From: Diatrype stigma
Lineage: Eukaryota > Ascomycota > Sordariomycetes > Xylariales > Diatrypaceae
Direction of reading: 5' to 3'
DNA length: 64,000 nt
NCBI GenBank assembly: GCA_022225965.2
Contig: JAKJXP020000061.1
Coordinates: forward strand, 124,001-188,000
In this document: positions 35,046-46,415 of the stretch, one piece after another
How positions within the stretch are numbered: the stretch's first letter is position 1
How the letters are laid out: every line of letters begins with the position of its first letter
Program-made: the position numbers and the translations under genes
Notes under the pieces: model-generated
Seen by the model: only the letters and a program-made list of their open reading frames with translations
Databases searched by the model: none
Told to the model about the DNA's origin: nothing

Positions 35046-37473
35046 ATGGGATTCCGCACCTTCATCAAGCCGGTGGCGGCCTGGTTCAATCAAATCGAAC
35101 ATCGCATCAATCGTTCGACATTTGGTCGAGTTTTCCGCCTTGAAGACTCTGGTCATGTAAGTCCAGTTATCCCCCCACCCCCAGCTCACATTGTACTTCC
35201 TCCCGGCTACTTGAACGTGAATTTGCTCCCAATGCCCATATTACATATGAAGGGAGACCTATGTTCATTACGAATAAAGCAACATGCAATACCCATTGCC
35301 ATCATTGTTCTTTTCATTCAATATTCATTAGATTCCATATCTACTACCGACAGTGATTGCTGACAAACCCTTAGCCCAAAGCAATTGAGGGGGCTAGATT
35401 TTTCAATGAGATCCGAGCCGGCCTGACCACCTTCGCCACAATGGCCTACATCATTGCGGTCAATGTAAGTATAATCATTCAGATCGTCCTTGGGTATAAT
35501 ATCGACGACATGGGGCTAACAAGTGTTCTTATAGGCCGCCGTTCTTTCCGAATCGGGAGGTACTTGTCACTGTCCTGAGGGTAGTCCACGAGGCTGCGAC
35601 GGAGTTCCTGAATACACCATGTGCCTTGTCCGTGAGTGATAACAACTGTAGTGCATGAAGTGGGCTTTTTGGGATAGAACTGACGAGAGGATTTCAGAAC
35701 TGAAGCGGGATCTTGTTACATCTACTGCAGCCCTCGCTGGACTCTCCAGTATTGCCTTCGGGTTCCTCACCAATCTGCCTGTCGCCCTCGGGTATGCTAA
35801 AAATCTCATTGCCCTTGGAACAAGTAACTGACAATGAAATAGACCGGGTATGGGCTTAAACGCCTACTTCACTTACCAAGTTGTCGGATGGCACGGTACT
35901 GGAAATATTCCGTATAGAGTTGCCCTGACCGCAGTCTTCGTCGAGGGATTCATCTTCATATTTCTGGCTCTAACGGGAATGCGGCAATGGTTGATCAACA
36001 TGATCCCGGCGACCATCAAGACGGCCTGTGGCGTTGGCATCGGTTTGTTTCTCACAGAAATCGGACTGTCATATTCTGCCGGAATTGGGGCCATCACGGG
36101 CGGCTACGCTACACCGTTGACAATTGGCGGATGTCCGGCTGAGTACCTGAACGAGAAAGGAGAATGTGTCACCCACATTATGGCCAATCCCGCGGTAAGA
36201 TGCCCATGAACATTATCTTAAAGGGAAGTAATGCTAACGTCTCTTGTCTCTAGATGTGGATCGGCATCACTCTTGGAGGTATCCTTGTCGCATTCTTGAT
36301 GGCGTTCAGGGTCAAGAGTGCCATCATCATCGGAATTGCAGTCGTATCCGTCCTATCTTGGCCGTGCGTGAACCTCTTCTTACTCCGGTTGAGTGCACTT
36401 ACTAACAGATATTAGCCGAAACACGTCGTTTACGTACTTCCCTCATACGGAGGATGGAGATTCTCGTTTCGAGTTCTTCAGACAGGTCGTCGCATTCCAC
36501 CCAATCGACAACGTGTTAGCAGCGCAGGAGTGGAACCTCACAGGAACGACCACCGCTAAATTCTTCCTGGCACTCATGACCTTCCTATACGTCGACATAA
36601 TTGACTGCACTGCAACTTTATATTCTATGGCTAGATTCTGTGGTGTTGTGGAGGAGGATGGCGATTTCCCTCGTTCAACTATAGCCTACTGTACCGATGC
36701 TGCCTTCATATCGATCGGTTCCCTGCTCGGATGCTCCCCTGTTACTGCGTTCATCGAGAGTGGTGCCGGCATTGCGGAAGGAGGTCGGACGGGCCTCACC
36801 GCCATATCAACCGGCTTTTGTTTCCTGTTGTCCCTATTCTTTGCGCCGATTCTGGCCTCTGTGCCCCCTTGGGCGACCGGGGGTACCCTCGTCCTAGTAA
36901 GTTTCCTCTACTACTCCGAGCTGTGAAGCGAAGCTGATAGTATGCAAAGGTTGGCTGTTTAATGATACGTCAAGTATCCAACGTCAATTGGGGTTACATA
37001 GGTGACGCCGTTCCATCTTTCATCACGCTGGCCTTCATCCCCTTCAGCTACAGCGTGGCCTATGGTCTTATCGCGTAAGTGCAACTGCCGATCCATTCAC
37101 TTTCGGGCCCAACGGAAACAGTGCTAATACAGATGATAGGGGGATGCTGGTCTATGTTGTCCTGAACACAATGATTTGGTCGGTCGTTTACTTGACCGCC
37201 AATAGTCTCGAGCCAGTGAACTACGAAGACAAAGAAGTGTACAGATGGGGAATGTCGACCAGAAACCTACCTTTCTGGATGAAATTCATTCGAAAGAGGG
37301 TGTTGCGGAAGAACAACGATGAAGCTCCCGGCACCAAGGACTGCATCGATCTAGCTGACAACGACAGCACCATTAACAATGGCTCTTCTCGACTCGGGTC
37401 GGCAGACGCTAAGGAGATATACGCTCTTTCGGATCGAGCCCGCTCTCCCAGATCTCCACTGGAACTACATTGA
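35046..37473 (+). CDS. azgA: AzgA-type purine (hypoxanthine/adenine/guanine) transporter
   Basis: Plasma-membrane purine/H+ symporter of the AzgA-like NCS2 family. Nine exons: 35046-35156, 35375-35464, 35535-35631, 35698-35791, 35843-36194, 36254-36363, 36416-36896, 36950-37074 and 37140-37473, giving 597 residues (Aspergillus AzgA is 580). All junctions are GT-AG and keep frame. Key motifs: EIRAGLTTFATMAYIIAVNA, where Asn in helix 1 contacts substrate in AzgA; GPGMGLNAYFTY, the family signature, assembled across an intron; DIIDCTATLYSMARF; and TAFIESGAGIAEGGRTGLTA. The last two hold the Asp and Glu that are essential in AzgA. The C-terminal tail is acidic and Ser-rich. Expression is probably under nitrogen (GATA) and purine control as in other fungi, but that is inference. 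Confidence 0.93.
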
Positions 37474-38376
37474 AGAGAACGCACATGATGGCGCAAACGG
37501 CACCAGCCATGCAGAATCCCAAGTCAAGCACGAGCTTTTGTGCAGATACTATTCTCTATTGTCTCCTATCAAGTATTGGCTCGACTGTATAGTATGACTG
37601 TGGTATTCGATTTGCGGAAAGAAAAGTCAATTGCTTGAAGAAGGGGAGTTGAGGAACATTGGCCAGCTGCTAGGAAAAAGGGCAGGGGAAAGGAAAAGGG
37701 AAAGGAAAAGGGAAATGAGATTTGCTCTAACATGACAAGTTGTCGCCAACTCCTATGCGTGGACGTGGACGTGGATAACGGTATGTTGCTCGATTTCGCT
37801 ATTGTCTGTATATAGTGCTTGAAGCTACCTCGTATTTGCGCTTTCTTCATAGGTGGAATTCTTTTCAGTTAGTCATTTAGGGGGAGAACTTCGTCTAAAG
37901 TGCTACTGTAGCTACGTGAAAGGCAAAAGAATATGAGGGAGCTAAAAATTACGGCAGAAAGGGGTTGTCTGTACCTCAGCGCCCTGGCACTAGTACCTAT
38001 TTAGTCGATGAACTAAGGTACCTAAGTTAGTTAGGCTAAAGTCTAGGCCCACTATAGCTTGCGTGGGCTGGTGGGTTGAAATGCCAAAGTGAATCCCATC
38101 CCACCTCTTGAGCTGACATCACCTTTACCTACTTCTCGTAGCTCATGTTAACATTGAAAAGCTACAAGATATTGTGTAGCTAAAATAGTCATATGGTACT
38201 ATTAACCACTTCCCTGACTATCCCCTAGTAACACTTGCCAACACCACTTCTCCATCATAATCCTCAGGACTCCTGCTCGTTCGAATTGGTCCTCTGGTCT
38301 GCGTCTGCTTGTCAGATAAGCTGCAGTCACCCAAGCTACACAGTCTCGAGTGTTCGAGACAGAGAAGAGACGAAAT
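37474..38376. other. Intergenic region, no gene seen
   Basis: Contains the AzgA 3' UTR, a purine-rich GGGAAAGGAAAA direct repeat at about 37675-37708, and the promoter of the deubiquitinase gene. No coding signal is recognised. Confidence 0.55.
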
Positions 38377-39591
38377 ATGAGTGGTGGCTGGAATACCAGT
38401 TAAGTCACCGTCTACTCCAAATCGCGCGCTGCCTATAATTCGCCTTACGATGCTACCTAGCGGATACTAACTGTCCATGCCTTTTGCAGTCGAGTCGGAC
38501 GCCGTAAGTAGCAGCGCACATCCTCTATTTCCTGGGTTGGTGGTTGAAGCACTGACCAACCGACCCACGCCATCCGATATCTGACCCGTAAATAGGGCGT
38601 CTTCACCTACCTGCTCGAGAATCTCGGCGTCAAGAATGTGCAGTTCGAGGAGCTCCTCACCCTAGAGCCCGAGTCGCTCGCCGCCCTGCACCCGGTCTAC
38701 GGCGTTATCTTCCTGTTCAAGTACCCGACCGACACGCCCTACACGGCCACCGACAAGCCGCTTGACGGCGCCTTCGACCACAACGCCGCCGAGCGCCTCT
38801 TCTTCGCCGCCCAGACCATCCAGAACGCCTGCGGCACGCAGGCGCTCCTGTCCGTTCTGCTGAACAAGACCGGCGAGAATGGGAACCAGGAGGGGAACAG
38901 CAGCAACGACAGCGACGACGACCAGGTCATCGACATCGGCGACCGCCTGCGCGACTTCCGCGAGTTCACCATGGTGCTGCCGCCCGAGTTCCGCGGCGAG
39001 GCGCTCAGCAACAGCGAGCTGATCCGCGACGTGCACAACAGCTTCGCGCGCAGCAGCCCGTTCGTGGACGAGACGGCGCGGACGGGCAACGAGGAGACCG
39101 AGGACGCCTTCCACTTCATCGCGTACACGCAGGTGAACGGCACCCTGTACGAGCTCGACGGCCTGCAGCCGGCGCCGATCAGCCACGGCGCCTGCTCGGG
39201 CTCGGGCCCGGAAGACTTCAACCACAAGGTCATGGAGGTCCTGCAGCGCCGCGTCGCGCGCTACGACCTCGCCGAGATCCGCTTCAACCTGCTCGCCATG
39301 GTGCGCGACCCGCGCGTGCGCGCCCGCCAGATCGGCGACGCCGACGCCCTCGCCCGCGAGAACCGCAAGCGCCGCGACTGGCAGTTCGAGAACGCCCTGC
39401 GCCGCCACAACTTCGTCGGCTTCTCGGGCGCGGTGCTCAGCGCCGTCGTCGAGGCGAAGCTGAACGAGGACGGGGACGGGAGCGGGGCCGCTTACAAGAA
39501 GTGGGTGGAGGAGGCTACCGCGAAGACGAGAACGCGCCTCGAGCATAAGAGGAAAGGAGGGGGCGGCGGTGATGTTGAGATGGGGGGTTGA
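38377..39591 (+). CDS. UCH37/UCHL5-type ubiquitin carboxyl-terminal hydrolase
   Basis: Cysteine deubiquitinase of peptidase family C12, likely the proteasome-associated Uch37/Uch2 orthologue. Exons 38377-38398 (22 nt), 38490-38503 (14 nt) and 38596-39591 give 343 residues. Splicing through the two tiny exons is needed to produce the conserved start MSGGWNTIESDAGVFTYLLE. Catalytic residues are visible: oxyanion Gln in QTIQNACGTQALLS, nucleophile Cys about 91, His about 185 in DAFHFIAY and Asp about 200 in YELDGLQPAPISHG. The His-Asp spacing equals that of human UCH37. The C-terminal helical region (RRDWQFENALRRHNFVGFSG) matches the ULD domain that binds Rpn13, and the end is Lys-rich. An acidic Asn/Asp-rich insertion follows the first catalytic block. 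The donor of intron 1 is GTTAAG, a weak match. Confidence 0.92.
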
Positions 39592-41222
39592 TGAGCGAGA
39601 GTGGGTGAGCTGCCCGGGTGTTGGACGGATGGATGGATAGATGGGGCCTGAGAGGACCGCGTTAGATAAAGGGACTTGGGCTAGGGGGTCGAAGAACATG
39701 TCGACTGACCCCTGGGTGGAGAAGTCCCGAAGGATCTTGCCGAGTCAGGGGGTCGAACTGGATTGTCCGATACCATCGTGGGATCAACGTAGCAGCATAT
39801 TGAGATACCAGCATTACAATGGAGCTATTAACTGAGGCTTTCTTCCGAGGAGCTAGCCTATCCATAGGAAACTGATCTCCTGTGGGTTAGCCAGAGTATA
39901 ATCTTGAAAGAATGCTAGGTTAAGTCCATCTCTACCACGGGCGCGTAGGTTGAGGGTACCTGATTTATGTGCGTCTAGCGATTATACGAGGCTACTACAT
40001 GAACACGTATTATGCACTATCTACTAAAGGTCTTCTTGAGAATACTACTAAAGAAAGAAAGAAAAGAAAGAAAAGAATACTAAGGACTATAGTATGTGCA
40101 TGCCCCCCACCCCCCTCCTTCTAACTGGGCTTCACGATGCCGACTCCTTGTTTCTCGGTTCGTATCTAGAGCCTCCTTTTCCATTATGCCGCACATCCTG
40201 ATACAGCACCGCCGTGAAGATGCCGGCCAACCCTTGCACCGCGGGCTGCATGTGATCAGGTAAGGTTGGTCACCACTTACAGCCCATACGACATTGCCAT
40301 ACTCTTAAACAGAACACCGCAATTCTATATCAAGTGGTACTTACAAAACTCTAGTAGTTTGAGATATCTCAATTTAATGCTGTTGTTGTTGGATCAGATG
40401 ACACGTAGAAACACAGAAATATATATGTGTATATAGCTATGAGTCAGGCTCACAACTCAACCTTGGTACGCGCCCTAGACTTTGACACTGGATAAGGTGG
40501 ACATGTGCATCAACACGAATGGTGTAATACAGGGTGGATGGCTTGCTTCTAGTACTACTCACTGCCAACCTAAGTAGGTAGGTAGGTAATTGCTGTTTCG
40601 TTTCGGTGACGCAGGTGTCATGTGAGCTGACCTAGGCAGTGTAATGAACCACGACCAGCCATGCGATGTACACACTTGCCGCCTACCTCTTGGTACACCG
40701 TGGTCGCAGCGCTTGATCAATGAAGACATAGCCGGGAGGTTCCGAAGAAGTCAGACAGCCCTTTCGTGTTTGTGTTTGGGGCGTATTAGGACGCGAGTTT
40801 CTGGGTCTGCCTGTCTGTCTCTAATACTATCGAAACGAGAAGGAACAAGGGAAGGGGAAAACGGGTTTGTCAGAACTGCACATGTAATCGAAACTAAGTA
40901 GTATATTGAACGGAAGATATATAGAGATCAAGTAGATAGAAATAATGCAATAAGGTAGAAGATCCCTCACGCCCTGAACGCCCAGACGATAAAGACAAGA
41001 GAGGCGGCGCCACATGCTCACTAGACCGGGGTGGTGATGTTCCCATGCCACGTCGCCGCCGCTCTAATTATGCGACACAGACAAGACAAGACTCGCTTGC
41101 TCGTGCCGAAAAATTCCTGGTATCATTTCAACGTTACGCTAACATTGCCCTCCTCGACGCACAAACACCGTGTTCCCCCGGCCCCCCTTCCGTTTTGATT
41201 TTGCTCATGACCCCTAACGAGC
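39592..41222. other. Intergenic region between convergent genes
   Basis: Contains GAAA-rich tracts at about 40048-40077 and a GTAGGTAGGTAGG run near 40576-40588. No frame carries a motif. The 3' UTRs of the deubiquitinase and DUF3455 genes should lie here. Confidence 0.55.
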
Positions 41223-42199
41223 TCATGTGCTCGTAGTAGGGCTTTCGTAGAACCAGTATCTATTTGCAACGAGTCAGTCGGGATTTGGAAACGGTGGGAA
41301 GGAGGAAAAACGAGGAGGTATCAGAAACATACTGTGCCGAGTATTGGACCTCGAACGCGGCCGGCATGCCGGCGCACGACTTGGGCGCGCTCCCGCCCGC
41401 CGTCTCGACGCGGTACACCTCCTGGAGGTTCCCCGTGGCGCCGCTGCGGGCCTGCAGCTTGAGCCAGGCGACGGCGCCCTCGCCCTGTTGTCCGGTCGGC
41501 GCGCCGGCCGGCGCGTCCGTCGTGCCCGTCTTGCTGCAGGGCGCCGTGCCGAGCGCCCCGGCCGGCGTGTCGAGCGTGAAGAACGGCGTCGTCGCGTTCG
41601 TGAAGAAGTGGTGGCCCGAGACCGCCAGGCTGGTAGGGCCTAACCTCTGCGATGCGCCGTCATCGTCGGAGCCGGAGTCGGAGAGGAGCCCCTGCTCGTC
41701 GGCGCTGAGGTTGAAGTGCAGCGCCAGCTTGGGCAGCGCGTTGAGGATGTCCGGGTACGCAGACGCGATGCAGCTCGCGTTGAAGAGCGTAGCGACGGCG
41801 CCGGCGGCCACGGGCGCCGCCGTGGCGTTCGTCGTGTCGCAGGTGTAGTTCTGCGTGCCCCGGCCGATGGCCACGTGCTTGAGCAAAAGCCCTGGCGCTA
41901 CGGCGTCTAGTGGACTTGCGTCTGCTGTTGTGCAGTGTTAGTAAACGGCCGGTGAGCTTTTCTTCGAAGTTAGAAGAGAACAACGTACGCTGGGGCATCA
42001 CAGCTTTCGATAGATCGCACACCGGGGCCACCATCATGTCCTTCCCTGCCTGGACCTTCTGTGCTAGCATTTCGAAGTACTCGGATACGGTCTCGATCCC
42101 GTCCGTCATGGCGGAGTTTATGTTGACTTGTGGCCATGTCGGCGCAGCGGCGATGGTCGAGGCACCGAGGACCGCCGCGAGTAATATTGATCCTTGCAT
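41223..42199 (-). CDS. Secreted DUF3455-family protein
   Basis: Exons 42199-41989, 41924-41333 and 41259-41223 give 279 residues. The N-terminus is a signal peptide (MQGSILLAAVLGASTIAAAP), so the protein is probably secreted or cell-wall bound. DUF3455 hallmarks are GRGTQNYTCDTTNATAAP, then AVSGHHFFTNATTPFFTL, VAWLKLQARS and the aromatic end QYSAQYWFYES. That end is created only by splicing to the 37-nt last exon. Homologues are often labelled malate dehydrogenase, but there is no Rossmann motif, so that label is unjustified. The biochemical role of the family is unknown. The intron 1 acceptor is a tandem CAGCAG, so two isoforms differing by one codon are possible (exon 2 starting at 41924 or 41921). 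Confidence 0.88.
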
Positions 42200-42946
42200 C
42201 TTGATATGTGTCTTGGGATGCGAAGATGAGAGTGGCGTGACGTCGGTATGCTTGTGTCAGAGGATATCGACTAGGGTTGCCAACGGGATATCGTGCGTGA
42301 GGTGGTGGAGTAGTAGAGTTGTGGTATATGGCGTGGGTAAGTTCGATATAAGAAAGGAAAGATGACCCAATGAAACCCTCACAGAAGATATATAGATGGA
42401 GATGGAGAAATTGTGAAAATGAAAAGAAATATGAAATAATGAAATGAGGAATAGAGATACTATAGGAAAGAAAACAGAAGAGGAAAAAGAAAAAGATCTT
42501 CCGAAGGAAGAAACCAGGATCAATGAGATGAGATACTCGAAGATGTATATGGAGAGTAAGAAACGAGACTCCCTCACAGGGCCGGAGAAGGAGGCCGGCT
42601 ACTATTATATTCTGCGTCGCACAGGGGTGTGCAAGCGAAGCAAAACGGGCTGCCCTGCCATCCGTGGATGGCGCCGTCCCGGCGGCTCGAAGATTCACAG
42701 AGCTATCCATAGATAGCAACCCTACCTGCATTCCCTAGACTACATGCTAAGCTGCCTTAGGAAACACAGTAGTTCCGGGCTAGCCATGCAGACGAGGGCC
42801 TGCGGATGTTCCCTGCCGAGAGTAGATGTGTTCTCGTAGGTTACGGCATTCTTCCCAGACTCCCCAGGGTTCAGGCGCCCTACTGTCCTAGCTAGATGGC
42901 TAGGCGGATTGGCATAGTTACTCTTTCCACGAGATCTTAAAATAAA

Positions 42947-42973
42947 GGCTGGCTGGCTGGCTGGCTGGCTGGC
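42947..42973. repeat. GGCT microsatellite
   Basis: Six and a half perfect GGCT units. Confidence 0.85.
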
Positions 42974-44033
42974 AGCGGGGAAAGAGACCCTGGTCTACTG
43001 GACTGGCCTACCGGGGCAAAAGGCCTTGAAGAGAATGAATGGAATGCGACCTGGATGATTGGAGGACAGGCGAAGTTGAAAGCTGCAGCGGGAAAGGCCT
43101 CCAGGGATCTCTGATGAAGATGGGGTTTCCGAGTCTATTGTGTGGGCTGGCCAAGCCGCCAAGCGATCTGCAGCCAGGGAGCACTTAGCATGGGGCCCTG
43201 GGGAAGGGTGGAAGAGCATGGGGGATTCGGGTGCCGGCGAGACGTGGGACGGCTCCTGATTCGCTGCTCGCCAACCGCGACCCGGTCTGCAAGCGCCGGG
43301 TGGGCCGCCTTTCGGGCGGCCGTCTGCCCCCAGCCATCCAATGATATGCCGGCTGCTCCTAGATGCCGGTGGGTCGGTGTTTCGCTTTCTGCAAAAGCCA
43401 AAAGCTCATACCTACCCAGTAAATACCTACACACTTTGGTAGGTACACAATTATATGAGCGTGGCATTCTGCGAGAGGAGAGGGAAGAGGTAGGTGTTAA
43501 CCAAGCGGTAAAACGGTATTTTCTGCCCGGCCGGATGGACGCATGTTGACCTTAGCATGTAAGGCGTTCTGTAGGGCAAGCCTATTTCTTGACGATGTAG
43601 TAGGTGCAACAGTTCATACTATGTATTTGTCTCTAATATAACACCTGCATCTATCACGTCTCGTCTATCACGTCCGGTACGCATCTCATTTTGATATCTG
43701 CGGGTGGTACTGTCGCAGGCACATTAAACATGAGGTATGCAGCACAGTCACGGATACATATCCCCCATGAGTGAAGTTAATCAAGTGGGCTGTGTTCAAG
43801 CTATGTCCGTCGGTGCCGCGATGCATTCATGCCATGCCGTAGCTCTAGCTGTAGTTTGCCGAGACTACCGCACTTCCGTGCTGCGCTACGACCCATCTAT
43901 TTGTCGTCTAGGTGCTGCCGCTGTCAAAGCAACGATCTGGTCGCTAGTAGGTGGTATTCAGCTCGCCCTAGGGTAATCTGCACGAAGCGGGAATGTCGAT
44001 GACGAAAGCAACCTTGGATCGGATCATCATTGC

Positions 44034-44054
44034 GGATCGCGGATCGCGGATCGC
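44034..44054. repeat. GGATCGC x3 tandem repeat
   Basis: Three perfect seven-base units; the surrounding bases also contain a GGATCGGATC half-repeat. Confidence 0.85.
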
Positions 44055-44350
44055 GTGGAGGAGGGAGGGGGGTTGGTGGAGCGGGAAGAGAAGCTTGGTT
44101 CTTCTTGCTGCAGATGTCGATCTAGAATCATGAATTCATGAAAAGGTAAAACTACCATAATAGCTAGGCGACACGCACACTTGGGTACAAACACAAGCTG
44201 CATAGTTGCATGCGTACGCATGTCGAGATGAGATTGCTGGAGGGCTGGAGGTATAGAGGCACGCACATATACCGACCCACACGAGCGCTTAGCATCTCGA
44301 AATAGCGACAGGCGCTGGCGCCGTTGAAGAAAATTAGGTTGCATCGAGAT

Positions 44351-44438
44351 AGCTAGAGTGGAGGTTCCGTTGTATCAGCTAGAGTGGAGGTTCCGTTGTA
44401 TCAGCTAGAGTGGAGGTTCCGTTGTATCAGCTAGAGTG
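44351..44438. repeat. 26-bp minisatellite, 3.4 copies
   Basis: Three exact copies of a 26-bp unit starting AGCTAGAGTGGAGG, followed by a partial fourth copy of ten bases. The copies are identical, so the array is young or homogenised. Confidence 0.9.
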
Positions 44439-46012
44439 AGGGATACGAGCTATTCCCTATTCATTCATTTTGCCCATATTCTGGACGACTTCTCCTAGTA
44501 CTATGTTACAATAGGTAAATCATGCCAAGTCTTGACTTATACGAAAAGGCAGAAGAGATGGACGGCTATAGCTGGGAGTGCCATGAGGCAACATCAATAC
44601 ATCAATATCCCGTATTAAATTCAAATGGGTAGCGACGTGAAGATGACATTTTCCTTCTTATGATGAGATGGATGCTATGACAAGCTTCTAAACTACCTAC
44701 TTTCTATATCCCGGGGACGACAGGAAAAAGAAATGAGGAAACCGCGAGGGCGTCTCGCTCGGGAATTAATTCGTGGTCTCATCCACCACCTGTCGTGCAA
44801 CACCTGCTAATATACCTACTACCTACCTACTCTATTGCTCGCGCCTACAAACCCCATGCTTCTTCCTGATTGGCTGCTTGTTTGTTTTGAGGCCTGGGCG
44901 GGATACCGCACACCCATGGGTATTCTCTACAAGTTCCAGGTGGTCAGCCAGACTGGCCGGCCGACACTCGCGGCCTATTATCGCTTCTCTGCCGGCGGTA
45001 ACGGTATAACCTTCCCCCTTGCTTGTTCGCGTAGATACGTAGAAGCATTGAGTTCTTCCACATCAGCGTGAGATGAAGTGCCTAGTCTTAAGTTAGACAC
45101 GTCAAGCCAGCCAAGGTGGCATAATCCAACGAGTCTGCCAACCTCCCCCTGGTATAGACTTCATACTCCATGAAAGCTGTAGATAGCCATCAAGGAAGGG
45201 GAGAGGGCGGGCGCCGAGATGGGACCAGATGCTGTATAGATACCTAGTGAGCCGCGAGGGCGAGTTGATAGATGCAAAGGAACTGGGCAGATGGCCCGGG
45301 AATATCGGAGTTCCCTCCCTATCCTCCACACAAACAAGAAATGCGTATTTATTACCACTCACCATTTTGCCTGCCTGCTGACGATGGACAGCCAGGGACG
45401 GACTGAATGATCTCCCCTGACTTACCTAGTGGGCCAATAGAATAGCACGTCCGACTTCCAGCGTAACGGTTGTACCCCCTCGCTTCGACGCACGTAGGAC
45501 GGCGTCCCATGACATGACACAGATAATCTACTCTACAGGTGATTAGTCAGTATCTGCCCGTGGTCGAGTCACTCGCTTCTTGCCGCCGGGCATAAGCCAT
45601 GATCTATTCACGTCCGTCCATTCGTACGCCCCCCACCTACTTCGTACCTCAGTCGTAGCAGCGCCAGCGTCGACGGCTTGATATTACCCGCATACTTTAG
45701 GCTACGTATTTAGGATATGTGCTATCCGAGTTGGTCGGCCCTGCCTATATCTAGGAATGAGTGTCTTCGTGTGTTGATATACTGTATTGTGCTTGGCCGG
45801 GGTACAGCTCGACTTGCCCATCCTGTCCCAGCTAGATGGGAATGGGAAGATTGGGACGGCGGGCGACATATATCGCCTGTGAATGCTATCCAACTAATAG
45901 CGCTTACGAAATATATCGAAGGCAAGGTGGGCAGCGGTTCAGTTCGTCTCGCCCTTCCTGTCCAGTGCGACCCTGTTTTCCTATGTTGCGTAGAACTACG
46001 CGCGTGTCTTTC

Positions 46013-46031
46013 ATATATATATATATATATA
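46013..46031. repeat. AT microsatellite
   Basis: Nine and a half AT units in the spacer downstream of the CASP gene. Confidence 0.8.
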
Positions 46032-46415
46032 TCTGCATCGGGCTTATTATACTAATCATGTGAGTTCCTACAAACGGATTTTCTGCATGGAAACGGCCAA
46101 CACTGCATCCTAGGTAGGTAGACTATTCCGCGTGCCTAGGTACCTAGCTGTGAGATGGAAAGGCTTGGTTTACACGCAGGATACAACAACCCGAACGGAC
46201 GTAAGAAGAAGATAACCCGGCTGCCGCCCCGGTAGGCAGGTAATTGTGGCTAGTAATGATGATGATGATATAACAATACAATAATATGCCGTCGCACGAT
46301 CGATCCTCCATCCATCCACCTATGTTGTTCGCCCCAAACCAGCCTATCTTCCCATCTCCCTTATACAGGTTGTAGATAGTAAAAACACCATGCTTGATAT
46401 GACATAGGGTCATGG

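Larger units (their letters stand above)
42200..46415. other. Long intergenic region with minisatellites
   Basis: About 4.2 kb without a convincing gene. It holds a GGCT microsatellite, GGATCGC triplication, a 26-bp minisatellite, an AT microsatellite and CCTAGGTA palindromes around 46108-46147. Open frames such as 43142-43549 overlap equal-length frames on the other strand and lack motifs. A protein-coding gene cannot be excluded, but none is supported. Confidence 0.5.

Noticed and set aside
38662..39699. Antisense open frame of 345 codons opposite the UCH37-type gene
   Set aside because: Composition shadow of the real exon, rich in Val/Ala/Arg/Glu/Gly, with no family signature.
41223..42199. 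Malate dehydrogenase function for the DUF3455 protein
   Set aside because: That label is often carried in databases, but no Rossmann fold motif or catalytic residues are present and a signal peptide is.
43142..43549. 135-codon frame in the 42-46 kb spacer
   Set aside because: Overlapped by a 110-codon frame on the other strand; neither has motifs.
29954..44438. CRISPR-like arrays among the tandem repeats
   Set aside because: The repeats are contiguous satellites without spacers, and the genome is eukaryotic.
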